Positions 25,695 to 37,643 of a stretch of DNA of 64,000 bases are shown here, piece by piece. A program made the translations under genes and the position numbers. Positions within the stretch are counted from its first letter, which is position 1. Every line of letters begins with the position of its first letter. The DNA is from Diadophis punctatus similis (Eukaryota; Chordata; Lepidosauria; Squamata; Dipsadidae), in the NCBI GenBank assembly GCA_023053685.1, contig JALIGW010000002.1, forward strand, positions 165,795,034 through 165,859,033, written 5' to 3'. Below the pieces are notes generated by a model. That model did not search any database, was not told the DNA's origin, and saw only the letters and a list, made by a program, of their open reading frames with translations.

Positions 25695-25880
25695 AAATTA
25701 AAGTTGTCCTCAGTTAAGCAAGTCCTGGGTAGTACTTGGATGGTAGACCATCAAGAAAGCCCAGGGGTGTTAATTAGACCTAAAAGTTGAAAAAACATTC
25801 CAAAAGAAGATAATGACAAATCAGTCCTGTACTGCTGCCAAGACATGTCTGTGAAGTCACCAGAAACTTGAGATTTCCTC
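25695..25880 (+). mobile_element. 5S rRNA-like SINE copy
   Basis: The piece 25710-25765 (gttaagcaagtcctggg, then tagtacttggatggtagacc) follows the 3' half of vertebrate 5S rRNA, including the internal promoter region word agtacttggatgg. The tail that follows (gacaaatcagtcctgta.. gtgaagtcaccag) resembles the 3' part of squamate SINEs. It is best read as an old 5S-headed SINE. Confidence 0.6.
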
Positions 25881-27100
25881 CAAAGAGGGTGGTGGTTATT
25901 ACATTTTCATCTCTTCATCTTTCTCCTTTTTTATGTTGAATATGTTTTGAAGGATATACTGATGTGTTTTCTTGACTTAATTTATCAGCAACGTATTCTT
26001 AGAAAATGTAGTTAGTAAGAATCAGATGAGATGAGACTGTATCCAAGGCAGCAAACATAATTTCTACTAGAGGAAGAAGCTGACTAATATGTTCTATCTC
26101 TGCATAATGCTTGTGTGGATGAGAAAACGCAGCAAGAATACGTTTTTGTCAATTTATTTCTCTTTATAGAAATTATAGTGCCATCATTTCACTGACACAT
26201 TTTTAACCAAATCGTCGTATTCCAAAAATTTTCTGGATCTCTAAATTAATGCCATCTATTTCAAATCCCAAGCTAAGAAACTGAATACATGATTCAAATA
26301 ATGGGGAGAGAGTAACAATAGGCTTACCAAGAATGTCACTGTTTTTGGTGTTTTCCAATAAAATAGAAACAGTAAATTTCTTACTGTAGTATTCCAGGAA
26401 CTGTGCATGTCTAACATTTTAAGAACTGCTATATTCTAAAAATGTTAGTATTGCTTAAAATAGTTGTGACTTGTTCTTAAGTGAACTGTCAGTTTACATG
26501 GTGTATGTCTTTTTTTTTTTTTACTTCTTGGAATCATACTTTATAACAATGATTTGGAATAAATTTCTTATATGGACCTCAGATGTTGAAAATAATAATT
26601 CCCTATATTCCTTTAGAAATTCATAATTGAAAAATTTGTTAGTTCCAGACTAACAAGATTCTCCAAAGGGAATATTGTATTTGTGTCTTTTATGTGACTT
26701 CGTTTGAATTCATTATTTCCATTGTTCCTTGACTAAATATTGATCCACTTTTGCATTTCACTTAATTTAGCTTTCCATCAATTGCATTATTTTCAGTTCT
26801 TAGAAGCTTGGCCAGGTGTGCTATCTCGGCAGTGGGAGAAGATGGTATAGATTGGTGTGGGTGGCATGATAGGTGGTGGCAGCAAAGGGCAGGGCAATCA
26901 AAAGGGCAGAGATGAAGGGGAGAAAGACAGGCATCATGAAAGACTATCAACTGCCTTAACAAAATACACCACCTAACACCTACCATGCCACCTCAGTAGC
27001 AGAAAGAAGACAATAAAAGTCAGCAGAGGCAGTAAAGTGTAGGGTGGCCAAAAGGGCAGAGGGTGGGGGAAGTTGAGGGAGCAGCAGGGCCAAAGAGAAG
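25881..27100. other. RPL26L1 intron 3, no recognised feature
   Basis: This is AT-rich sequence. A purine-rich stretch lies near 26820-27095, with ggcaggg and aagggcag words repeated. Nothing codes recognisably. Confidence 0.4.
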
Positions 27101-27171
27101 TCTTTGCCTAATGACTGCAACTGGGGTAACCAGAACTGCTATTGCTAAGCAGTGCAATGATGTTTTACCTA

Positions 27172-27665
27172 CCGTATTTTTTGGAGTATAAGACGCACCT
27201 TTTTCCTCCCTAAAAGTGGCTGAAAATTTGGGTGTGTCTTATACTCTGAATGTAGCTTTTTCGGAGCTTTTTTTCCCAGCCCTAACTAGGTGCTAACGAT
27301 CTTCCCAGCTCTTACCTTGCAGGCTTTTTCATTGTTACTTTCTCCGAAGAATGTTTTTCCAGCCCTAAGTCTTTTCAGGGTTTTTTTCATTGCTCTACTT
27401 GCTCCGAATAAGTTTTTTTCTAGCCCTAACCAGGTGCTAATGGTCTTCCCAGCTCTTACCGGCTTGCAGGTCTTTCATTGTTACTCTCTCTGAAGAAGGT
27501 TTTTTTTAAGTCCTAACCAGGGGATAAAATAATGTGCTGAAGCTGACCAGACTAAGGACGTTAGCCAGATGAATACCTGGTAGGCAGATTTTTTCCCCTA
27601 TTTTCCTCCCCAAAAACTAAGGTGCGTCTTATACTCCGGTGCGTCTTATACTCCGAAAAATATGG
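27172..27665. mobile_element. Tc1/mariner-like MITE, 494 bp, inserted in another MITE
   Basis: It is flanked by TA (27170-27171 and 27666-27667). Its ends are ccgtattttttgg and ccgaaaaatatgg. The body is the reverse orientation of the copy at 10504-10989. The flanks 27105-27171 and 27668-27725 (aatgactgcaactgggg.. and ..ttaacaatggaaattctgg) look like the two halves of a ttgttaagtgag-type repeat, so this is a second nested case. Confidence 0.8.
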
Positions 27666-27937
27666 TAATAACTGCTTTCCTTAACAATGGAAATTCTGGT
27701 GCCAGTTAGGGTCGTTAAGCTGAAAAGAAAGCCACAAACCACCTCTGAGACAAGCTGTAATGTAGGGCATAACTGCAACATTTTTTAAAATGAGCAACAA
27801 ATTTACAAGTATGAACCAGTTATTTATTTCATAAATTTATTTATAAATTCTATAAATAATTTAATGTAGTGAATCATTCATACTGACGTGCCTTGGAAGA
27901 TTTAAGGAAAAATATAAAGTATTTGCTTTGACTCTAG

Positions 27938-28066
<129 letters not shown>

Positions 28067-28088
28067 AATGGACTTTTTTGTCAGATCC

Positions 28089-28094
28089 ATTAAA
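28089..28094 (+). terminator. RPL26L1: Poly(A) signal ATTAAA of RPL26L1
   Basis: The hexamer ATTAAA lies 23 bases after the stop codon. T/GT-rich sequence follows (28104-28150). The cleavage point is inferred at about 28105-28120. Confidence 0.65.
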
Positions 28095-28576
28095 ATTTCA
28101 GTAAATTGTATTGTATCAGTGTTCTTATTTTTGAAACTTATAACTTTGGTATGGTAACAAAAAAGCAATATATTGCAAATTAGGGAAAAAAAGATTTCCC
28201 CCTTATCAAAAAATACATGGAGGCAGAGAAATGCTTAGCCATACTAGTTTGTTTCCTGTAATAGTATGTTTATTGCAGAAAATTTGTTGCAGGGAATTCA
28301 TGGTTGAAAGTGAAAACTATGGTATTACATTAACTTCCAGGGCTATTTTTCAAATCATTGAAATTAAGCTAAGAAACTGGAGAACTACTATCCTAAAATC
28401 TTAGTTCATAAATACATAATTAACATTGTAAAGCTAGTAGGAGTACAGTGTTTTCTACAAGGCAAAATCTACAGCATCCTTTATAATGTTTTGTGAGCAG
28501 AGAACATAACTGACATACTTGAGGGTTATTTTCATTGGCAAAATCCTAGTTACAAGCTGGTCTGGGAATATAATAC

Positions 28577-28731
28577 AAACCTGCATTCCTTGTTTAAAGG
28601 ACAAAGTCTCTTGTATCCAGATGTTCTGCTTTAACCGTTGAATTTGAAGCAGCTCCCCTCTGTTCAGCATTGCCCGTTCTTCATCTGTACCTACTACCTT
28701 AGATTTATAGATCACACAGGCTTGTGGATAT
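28577..28731 (-). other. Unassigned minus-strand ORF with exon-like borders
   Basis: On the minus strand the segment after atgcatttcacag reads in one frame QYPQACVIYKSKVV, then GTDEERAMLNRGELLQIQRL and KQNIWIQETLSFKQGMQ, followed by gtttgt at 28576. The residue mix looks like a real, helical, charged protein, not random AT-rich translation. The frame stays open to a stop at 28455. I do not recognise the family. No first or further exon was found. It lies between RPL26L1 and the ATP6V0E1 promoter and could belong to a divergent transcript, an old gene fragment, or chance. Confidence 0.3.
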
Positions 28732-28959
28732 TGCTGTGAAATGCATTACTAATCTCTACCACTCAAGATGCTCAGGTGAACCTCATTTCCCAGTTTCCTT
28801 TTCTGCCCATTTTGCTGCAGTTCCTGTCGTAAGAGGAAAAGGAAAATGGGAAATAGACTTCAAGCAAAAGCAGCAACTGTCATATGAGGGAGGGAAAGAA
28901 ATCCTAATTTGCAAATGTATTTCGCTGTGAAATGTGTCAAACGTTAAGATGACAGAGTA

Positions 28960-29640
28960 GAAGCTAGAGCTACGACGATATAGCCACGATCACGTGGGGG
29001 GCTGTGAGAGTAAGAGGAACCACAAATCTATGTGGCGAGTTGCAAGCGACCGGGGCAGTTCAAGGAAAGACCGCCCTTCTGCGTTTGGCCTAAGCAACAA
29101 ACGTAGACTACGTAGACTAGAAAAGCCGCGCTCTCAACGAGAAAGACCCTCGCCCCCTCCTACCCAAGGAGGCGCGAAAGGACGCCTTCCGCAGACTCGT
29201 CCTACGGCTCCTCCGATTGGCCAGGACTCCAAGGCAGGCGTGGCTATCGAAAACGGGGTGTCGATCGGCAGTAGCGTTGGTTAGAGCCGGAGTCGGTGAA
29301 AGGCGGCAGCTATGGCGTACGGCGGCCTACTAGTGCCCATCATCGTCATGAGCGTTTTCTGGGGGGTGATCGGTGCAGTTTTGCCGTGGTTGGTCCCCAA
29401 GGGCCCTAACCGGGGGTAAGTGACCGAAAAAAAAGGAGGACGTCAGCGCGCGCCGTGGAGAAGGAGGGCGAGGCGAAGACCCTGGCTTCCCTTCCCCCTC
29501 TTTGGCCTGGTTGCCTGCCCGTAGAACGCGCTCCGGTGCCGTCCCGGGGGACAAGAAACGACCGGGGCTTCCTCTTGCTTGGAGAACCACCGCAACGCAG
29601 CTCCCTTTCCTTCTCCCCCCCCCCCGCTTTCCCCCAATGT
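28960..29640. promoter_or_regulatory. ATP6V0E1: CpG-rich promoter of ATP6V0E1
   Basis: CpG density rises sharply from about 28970 to 29640 around the start codon at 29312. An E-box TCACGTG lies at 28990-28996. An inverted CCAAT box (gattggcc) lies near 29214-29221, and there is no TATA box. The transcription start is inferred at about 29240-29290. The E-box flanks (atcacgtggg) resemble the CLEAR element used by TFEB/TFE3 at lysosomal genes, including V-ATPase subunits. Confidence 0.65.
29312..29415 (+). CDS. ATP6V0E1: V-ATPase subunit e1, coding exon 1
   Basis: The start codon at 29312 has context gcagctATGg. This exon gives 34 codons plus two bases to the donor gtaagt. The translation begins [18 protein letters not shown], a hydrophobic first helix at about residues 6-28, and ends [10 protein letters not shown]. 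The motif PKGPNRG closes the loop between the two helices and is conserved in subunit e. The start agrees with the family N-terminus MAYxGL. Confidence 0.95.
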
Positions 29641-30970
29641 TGTCAGCAGGTCCCGGGTGGGTGTTTGTGGGTTGCCTCTTAATCATGATAACACCCCCGA
29701 GGGCACCCCGCTCTCCCGGGCGAACCACTTGGGCTTTTGGTGATGGGGGGAGCCTGTATGTGGCAAGGCTCACAACATCGGCTCCTGCGAGGCTGGATGA
29801 AAGGGGCAGAGCGCTGTCAGCGTCTTGTGATGGTTTATTATTTTTTCAAGCTGCTCTTTTTTTAAGTTCCTGTTCTTACTCCAAGGGGTATGAGACAAAT
29901 GTTCCGGTTCTGTAACGCTAATCGTTACATTATGAATATGAACGGCATTTTAGGTAACTTCCCCTTTATCATTGTTCTGAATTCTGTTTTCCTTTTACAG
30001 CATTGATATTAAGACAAAACGTGATTATCGCTTTTCATTTTTGCTTATTTTAAATCTATAAAGCGCTTTTTATTTTTTTTTAATTGCTAAGTGGAGATGG
30101 ATGGAAGAATGGAATAACAACAAAAAAGGAAAACTGAGTGCTGCCTAAATGATTTGAATTCTAATTCTCATAATCCTTGCCCAGGAAGTGGTTGATGTTG
30201 TTGTTAAAAATAGTAGTAGTAGTGGTACTACCAGGAGATGTTGTAGTTCAAAGGATCTTGAAGGTAGGAGATTGCTGCTCCTTACAATTAAAGCAGAAAA
30301 AAGAGTACCTTTTGCAGTAGACCAGCAAAATAAAATTAATGTGCAAATTAGGAAGCTATTTTTGCCACTAGAAGGCAGGCTTCTGAGAAAGGAAAGTTCA
30401 AAATTAGGCTGCTGTGGATAAGAAGACTCTACTATTTCTACATGTAGAGTGCAAAAGAAGATAACATTTGGAGCAAGATCTCCTTGTCAGTTGTCAAAGA
30501 AGAAACAGATTCTGAGGTATTCTGGCCCAAAATTACTTGGGGCTTTCGCAATAACTTCGGTTCAAAAATGTACTGTAGATAAAACAATATAGAGTTGCAT
30601 ACTTCTTAACCCAGTTGCAGTTTCTGAAGACCACCCAATGTACTTCTCCATTTGATGTTTGAGCAAGGGATGAGTAAATGTCCTAATTTGCCTTCTCCAA
30701 GGAATATCTGAGCTGGTCTGTGGAGTACAGTAAAGTCTTGCACTTCATGTGTTGCATTGGATTTAGTTACATTGTTCTTAAGTGGGTTTTTATTTCCTTG
30801 AATTTGTAGAACAGGAGTCTTTGTATGCTAAGTTGCCACATACAACAGACTGCCATATCATAGATAGGTATATTGTGACTGATCACTTTTAATAAACATA
30901 TCAGTTCAATGTGTTTTTAGATTTTATTAATAATAGATAACACAATGAATTTAAGAAAATAATCCAAAGT
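29416..30970. other. ATP6V0E1 intron 1, first part
   Basis: The CpG island tails off at about 29640. Then comes AT-rich sequence with no recognised gene or bordered repeat. Overlapping open frames around 29330-29915 on both strands are island composition. Confidence 0.4.
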
Positions 30971-30971
30971 A

Positions 30972-31466
30972 TAACAGAATAACAGAGTTGGAAGGGATCT
31001 TGGAGGTCTTGTAGTCCAATCCCCTACTCAGGCAGGAACTCATATACCATTTCAGACAAATAGTTATCCAATTTCTTCTTTAAAAATCCCAGTGTTGGAG
31101 CATTCACAACTTCTGGAGACAAGTCATTCCACTGATTAATTGTTCCAAGTGTCAGGAAATTTCTCCTTAGTTTTAGGTTGGTTGCCTTCTTTCCTTGGTT
31201 AGTTTCCATCCATTGCTTCTTGTCCTGCCTTCAGGTACTTTGGAGAATAGGTTGACTCCCTCTTCTTTGTGCCAACCCCTGAGATATTGGAACACTGCTA
31301 TCATGTCATATCTAGTCCTTTCTTTCATTAAACTTGATATACCCAATTCCAGCAACCATTCTTTATAAGATTCCCTTTTTGGCACAGAAAACATATAAGC
31401 TTCCAAAATGGCCGTAACTACTTTTCTATCAGTGCCCCGGCCTTCATAAAATTCACTGGAAAACAA
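30972..31466 (-). mobile_element. CR1-like LINE 3' end, reverse orientation
   Basis: On the minus strand the translation shows KERTRYDMIAVFQYLRGWH, then LRRNFLTLGTINQWNDL and SPEVVNAPTLGFLKKKLD. This is the typical C-terminus of the CR1-type reverse-transcriptase ORF (RRNFFT..VxxWNxLPxEVV). The 3' UTR end is at 30972, with ataacagaataacaga and tggaagggatcttgg words. Two frames are needed, so it is inactive. Confidence 0.85.
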
Positions 31467-32115
31467 TAGTTAACAGATTAAAATAATTAGTTCAGTGTAC
31501 AGTATTTTTGTCTTGAATAGAAATTGAATTCTCTAGCTGAATCAACTGCCATCTATTCTAACTGTAACCTAATTCAATGTGAGAATGATTGTGTAGATGC
31601 TTGGCAGAAATATTAAGATGAATATCTTTTTTTTTCAAGGAAAGCAAGCATAACTAGCCATACTATTGGTTCCCTGGTCTTTTACTTATGGAAATCAGCA
31701 AAAAATCATTTTTATTCCCTCGTAGGGAGTATAATTTGAACTGAAACTTTTCCTGAAAACATTGTTCTTACCATTGCCATGGTGCCTTTCATATAGGGTA
31801 GTAAATTCCTTATAAAACCCACAAATAGCAATGAAATCATTAGCTTGGTTCTGATCTCTGTGGCAAGAATAGCTTTCCGTTAAAATTGCATAAATCATTG
31901 ATGGCCTGTAATGAAAATACTGATTTTGCAATGTCTTCTATTTAGAAAAATGTTTTTATGTCCAAGTGCCAGATGTTGAATAATATTTGCATAAGCTTCA
32001 TGAGTCTAGGAAAAGAATGACCAAATGAATGGTGGTTCTCAGGACATATTTTGATGCCCTCTATTCTAAACAAAGTCTTATTCATTAGGCTTTGCAAGCA
32101 GTCTTTTTTAATGTA

Positions 32116-32512
32116 CCGTATTTTTTGGAGTATAAGACACACTGGAGTATAAGACGCACCTTAGTTTTGGGGGAGGAAAATAGGGGAGAAAATCTACCTA
32201 CCAGGTATTCATCTGGCTAGGGTCCTTAGTCTGTTCAGCTTCAGCACATTATTTTATCCCCTGGTAAGGACTGAAAAAACCTTTTTCAGAGGGAGTAGGA
32301 ATGAAAACAAGCCTGCAAAGACTTAGGGCAGGAAAAACTACTTTGGAGGGAGTAGGAATAAAAAAAATCCTGCAAGCCGGTAAGATCGTTAGCACCTCCT
32401 TAGGGCTGGGAAAAAAAGCTTCGGAAAAGCTACATTCGGAGTATAAGACGTACCCAAATTTTCAGCCTCTTTTAGGGAGGAAAAGGTGCGTCTTATACTC
32501 TGAAAAATACGG
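32116..32512. mobile_element. Tc1/mariner-like MITE, 397 bp
   Basis: It is flanked by TA (32114-32115 and 32513-32514). Its ends are ccgtattttttgg and ctgaaaaatacgg. The interior is shared with the copies at 10504 and 18980. Confidence 0.85.
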
Positions 32513-32574
32513 TAATTGCAGCATTGATTTTTTGGGGGGTCTCATTTACTGACACTACTGGAGCAACAGCCAAA

Positions 32575-32785
32575 GCCAGTTTGGTGCAATGGATAAAACA
32601 TCAGACTAGAAACTGGGAGACCATAAGTTCTAGTCCCACCTTAATCACAAAACCAGCTGCTTGACCTTGGGCTAGTCACTCTCAGGCAATGACAAAGCAC
32701 TTCTGAAATATTATAAAACTGCAAGGATTTATCCAGACAGTTGCCAGGAGTCAATGGTGACTCGAAGACATCTATAGACATTGGA
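32575..32785 (+). mobile_element. Sauria-type tRNA-derived SINE
   Basis: The head is gccagtttggtgcaatgg (box A), then cagactagaaactgggaga, and box B agttctagtcc at 32626-32636. The body has accttgggctagtcactctc and the tail gccaggagtcaatggtgact. This is the squamate Sauria SINE pattern, thought to be mobilised by BovB-type LINEs, of which fragments lie in this window. Confidence 0.85.
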
Positions 32786-33551
32786 TTATATTTGATAATG
32801 TCTGAATATTGCATGTTTTAAAAATGTACATATAAATTCTTTGGCTTATATAAATGGACAGTATTTATTATTTAGGATAACTTATTTTGCTCTAGTTGGG
32901 AATGTTAGGCAGCTAACTCTGATAAATTTATCTACCTGCTATAGTTGCTGAGAATTTATCAGCCATAGGCTATATGCCTTTGGCTTCTCATGCCAGCTAT
33001 GCATATACAAAAGGTGCTTTTTAAAAAAATGAGAATAAGGAGGAGAGGCAAAGAAGAAATAAACCCCAAATTTGGAATGGTGACATTTCATTCTTTGAAA
33101 ACATAGTAATGGCTGAAAGATTGAGTTGTGGATCTAAAAGTTCCTGACAGCAGAATAGAAACTACTGTTGGAACAGATTTCCCATTCATTCCCAATGATC
33201 TGGATTAGAGAGTTTGGAAAGAAAAGCTTTACACTTTCATTTTACATTTCATACAAGTTGGCTGTATCCTAATGATTCACTCTTACTGTAAATTTACCGT
33301 AAACATGGCTTTGTTTACTCTGAGCTATGATTATGGTACTGACTTATCCTACAATAACCTAATGTAATCTACAGTACCCTACATATTTTAACATTTAGGA
33401 ACACTTTGGAAAATTATTATTTAATGATTATATCAGTATCTCTCACTTTTGTGTAATAAGATTAGAGAAATATCTTTTCCCTTTTTTCCCCCCTAATGCA
33501 GGTTTGTAAATACGACTTCTATTTTATTAGCCATCTTTCTTCTTTCCACAG

Positions 33552-33599
33552 TGTTATTAATACAATGCTGGTGATAACTGCTGTGTGCTGCTATCTATT
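33552..33599 (+). CDS. ATP6V0E1: V-ATPase subunit e1, coding exon 2
   Basis: This exon of 48 bases lies between ctttccacag and gtaagt. Its first base completes the glycine codon and its last two bases open the phenylalanine codon. It reads VINTMLVITAVCCYL, the first half of the second membrane helix. The conserved TML..VCCYLFWL pattern is clear. It is too short to appear as an open frame on its own. Confidence 0.93.
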
Positions 33600-35690
33600 G
33601 TAAGTATTAATGTTTTATTCCATATGTGGTAAAATCTATGCTGTAACTACAACATACCGTATTTTGAGTTTAGTGTCTTGATTGTGGAATGGGAAGGCTT
33701 GCATCATAGTGGATAATGCAAGAAAATGTGTACATGACATATAGTATTGATCTGTAAGCATTCATGTATTTTTGTCATTCAGTGTTTTAGTCATAAAAAG
33801 ACAGCATAACATTGGTGGCAAATATATATTTATTTATGCAACTTGTTCATCTTTTAATATTACCTACTTTAGTATTGTTTCTACTTACTATTTTTATTTG
33901 TTAAGTTAAACTATTTTAGTTGGATTCTGTGTCTGGATTCTGTAGTAGGAATGAAGGCTAAGTGCTTTTTTGTTCTATGGTATTGCTATACTTTGCAACA
34001 ATCTGTGCATTTTAATAAGCTATATCTTCTGCTATTCTTTAAATTCTCTGAATATAATATTCCTGAATACCGTGATAATGAAAATAGAAAAACAAGCAAA
34101 TAACCTGAAATATTATTGTGTATAGCAAGTTTTATCTAAGCATTGGCCTTCATCTTGCCTTTATAAACTGTGAGTCACATTGTTTATTCCTAAACAAGAT
34201 TTAACTTACTGTAGCTTGAAGTAGCCTAGGAGATAGAAGTCCTACATAACTTGTTTTTTATACACACGTTGTACTTATTTATGGTTCAACAAACCCAAAG
34301 ACTCATAAATATGAAGCTATGACCCCAATGACTTTTAAAAATGCTCTGCATCATGATTTCTCTGTTTTAATGTTGCATTGAATGAAAGTCCCTGTATTCC
34401 TTATCATTGGCTCTTAACAATTATAGGCTAATGTATGAAGGATCATTGCCCATCATCTTTGAGGTAGTCAGGAGATTTTCAGATCTACCTACCTACCTAC
34501 CTACCTACCTACCTACCTACAAACATACATACATACATACATACATACACACACACAACATACACCTATAGTAATATTAGCTATTTTTATACAATTTTTT
34601 TCTTTTACGCTAGCCTACTAGCAAAAGAAGGAAATTATATTGTCCAAAGTTCTTGGCTACCAATCTATCAGACAATATTTTAAAATATTTTGTGTACAGC
34701 CATCCAAAAAGTACTTTGGGAAGAATTTTTCACAGTGTTGAGAGATTGTGTTGGTAATAAATAAGAAGTTAATAAACTTGGAAATATGATTTGGAATGTA
34801 AGTTTCAGAAGATATGTGTGAATTCAGCATAGCTTACACCCACCTATCTTGGTAGACATACCAAAGCTAACATATTTCCCCTATTCCTTTTAGCACCTAC
34901 TGTACTAGTTGAGCTAGTGAGTATGATATCCCTGTGATTGTCAGCCTCTCTTCTTGCTTGCAAGTGAATTTACCCAGTGGCTTATCCATTACAATAGACC
35001 GGAAGGAAGGGGCTGTTGCACTCCTGATCTGGTAGAATGCCAGTATGTTTGAGGGGAAAATGACCACCCACCCCCATTTATTTCCCTCAAAATTGTACTT
35101 ATCTGCAACAATGGCAGTGCCCAATATGTCAGTGGGAGTATTCAGTTACCCATCAAAAACACCTGGAACCAGTTCTGTTATTTGAACTTGACTGTAGTAA
35201 GTGGTGAACCAAGTAGGTCCTTGAATGCAAAAAAGCTGCCTTTATATTATACTGAGCCCAAGCATCTGCTTTAAACTACAGTGATAGCGAAATGATAAAA
35301 CATGCATCATGGCACAACCCTCGTCACTATTCATACTTTGATTTCAATATTGCATGCAAGTACATATATCACAGTGTGTGTGTTGTATTATCACAAGGCA
35401 TTTTTGTTAGTTACCCACCCCCTGCAGCCGTCTTTGGTGACTCAGACTATTGATATAGCCAACTGATACTATTACTGATATTGACAGGCAGCAGCTTGTT
35501 TGTATTTATTTAAAATAAAACTTCAAAATGGAATCTTCTATATTCAACTATGTATGACCTTTTGCCTAAAACATCTCAGTGCTTTGAGCAGAATTTTTCA
35601 GCATATGGTAATTGTGTTATCCATTGAGAAATTTCAAGATCTACAAAACAATACCATATCGTATAGTGATTCTGCAGCATGAGTTACTTG
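33600..35690. other. ATP6V0E1 intron 2, first part
   Basis: The main recognised item is the compound microsatellite at 34484-34560. The stretch 34880-35240 is less AT-rich and may be an old repeat. A minus-strand open frame at 34897-35124 has no known family. I looked for a box H/ACA snoRNA here and cannot support one. Confidence 0.35.
34484..34560. repeat. Compound microsatellite (CTAC)n (CATA)n (CA)n
   Basis: About nine ctac/tacc units, then seven to eight cata units, then acacacac. Confidence 0.95.
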
Positions 35691-35699
35691 CCCAAGGTA

Positions 35700-35795
35700 G
35701 TAATTTATTTATTGCATTTATTTAACAAATGTATATAGCTGCCCATCTCACAAATGAGACTAGGCAGCAAACCACAACAAATATTTGAAACAAGT
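35700..35795. repeat. LINE 3'-tail-like fragment
   Basis: The segment tttatttattgcatttattt followed by atagctgcccatctcac matches 2310-2420. It is probably a reversed LINE 3' end. Confidence 0.45.
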
Positions 35796-36014
35796 ATGAA
35801 CAACTATTAATGACAATTAACACATAGAAATAAGGCTTTAATAGTAAAAAAAGGAGAATTTACATTGATGGAAAACATGCTGAGGTTTTTCAGATTAAAG
35901 CTCTTCTTTTTTTTCCTCCCACATCACCTGCTTTTTTCCATTTCATCAGTGTGTTCTATTCATTAATTTTATACTTTATAATTTTAGAAATAGAAGTCAT
36001 CATAGCAGATGGGA

Positions 36015-36115
36015 GCACTAACTGATCTTCCCTGATCCCCAAAATACTAAGCAGTGTTGGACTTAATACTTGGGAAGCAACCAAGAAAGGCAAAGCTTGG
36101 CTAGCTTGGGGAGAC
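36015..36115 (+). mobile_element. 5S rRNA-like repeat, diverged
   Basis: At 36023-36095 the words gatcttccctgatcccc, actaagcagtgttgg and ttaatacttgggaagcaacc follow the order of 5S rRNA (gatctcgtctgatctcgg, gctaagcagggtcggg, ttagtacttggatgggagacc). It is more diverged than the copy at 25710. It may be a SINE head or a 5S pseudogene. Confidence 0.5.
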
Positions 36116-36444
36116 CCAAAATTTTCTCAGAGGAAAGCAGTAGTGCCTGCTGTATAATTCATTGTTGCTACCAACCCAGATTTGCTCATGCAGACACTGG
36201 AGTCAAGCTGAATTGGAACCAGATGTTACATTTGAAGTAGAGATATCTTTATTAAACAAATATCATTTAACATGGTATATTTATGATGGGTACAGCTCAT
36301 TTACACACACATAGTTTCAGAGGTTTCAGAGGCAGAAAAAAAAGCAAGGCGCAGAGCTCACAACCAATGAATCTGTTGCTAAAATTCACCTATGGGAACA
36401 GCTGATTGGGGGTATTCTGGGAGGCTGATCTACCCGCCAATCAG

Positions 36445-36520
36445 CTTTTTTCTTATTTTCCTCCCCAAAAACTAAGTTGCGTCTTATACTCTGGTGTGTC
36501 TTATAGTCCGAAAAATACGG
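36445..36520. mobile_element. Tc1/mariner-like MITE, right-end fragment
   Basis: It carries only one end: tttcctccccaaaaactaag, gcgtcttatactc and ccgaaaaatacgg. No opposite end was found nearby. Confidence 0.7.
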
Positions 36521-37643
36521 CACAAGAACTTTCTAATTAGCATTTTTATCTTTCAGAGAATAAAAGGATAGTCATTATCCCTGACTGTTTATAAATCACA
36601 TTCATTTCTTTTAATTTTTCTGATACTTCTACACAGCCATGTTACACTTAACCATCTTACATAAACAGCATCTCTATATGTGTTTATTTAAGTTGTGTGA
36701 ATTGAAGAATTGCAGCACAACTGTGAATGAAAGTTCTCCCTAGCAAATGATAGTAAGGTATGAGATGCTCAATTTAAATCTTCTTTGGTTACTCTGTTAC
36801 TAATAAAACATATAAAAATAATGTCTTAGTATAAAGCTTGGGGTGAAGAGCTGCTTAAGAGTTGAAATCTAATGGTCACACAATAATTTTATGTCTTTCT
36901 AACTGCATTTCCTGCTTCAGCTTGCCAGCTGCATAGTTAAGCTCACTTTCTATCCAGTTGTCCATTATGTTATTCCGTTTTAGCAGATAGCATTAGAAGA
37001 TTGTTACCGCAGATGTCCCCTTTCCCAATATTCCTACATGCTGACTATAGTTCATAATGAATACATGACTTTTCTTAATTTAATAATCCTAATCTTTGTG
37101 CTTCCAAAGAAAAATGCAGTATTCAAACAGCGGCTCTGAATGTCACTGATGCTGTACTAATGGGGTTTCTATTGTTCCAGGTATCACTAATTATTGCAAT
37201 AGATGGATGAGTGAAATGTTAAGCAGTTACCTTGCTATCAAGGGCTCAGCTTTATCTCCCTCTGATGTTTGTCTTTAGGACCTATATTTTACATTAAAAC
37301 AACAGATCAGATACTAGTAACAAATTCTTGCTTTTAGTTTATCTACAATATTCCAACAACATATTTTTGAGACTGCTAAAACTGTTTTATCTTTTCCATG
37401 GAAACAAAGCCTTAACACAGCATAACTGGCACAAGGAGTTCTTCCTCTTTTCTTCATACCCTTAGGCAATAAAAGACTATTGGAATATGCTGAAGTGAAC
37501 CCGCATGAAATCTGCAAAAGACAGTATTGGCATTGTCTGGAATTGCTCTGTTTGCAGCGTGAATCAGTTTTTCTTGTGTCCAGAGACTAAATCTGTTTTT
37601 TTCAAATTATAATATCTTCCATGTTCAGAAGAATTTAAACTAA

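Noticed and set aside
29330..29773. A 147-codon minus-strand open frame over the ATP6V0E1 promoter
   Set aside because: It is antisense to the real first exon, in a CpG island with many overlapping frames. The composition is low in complexity.
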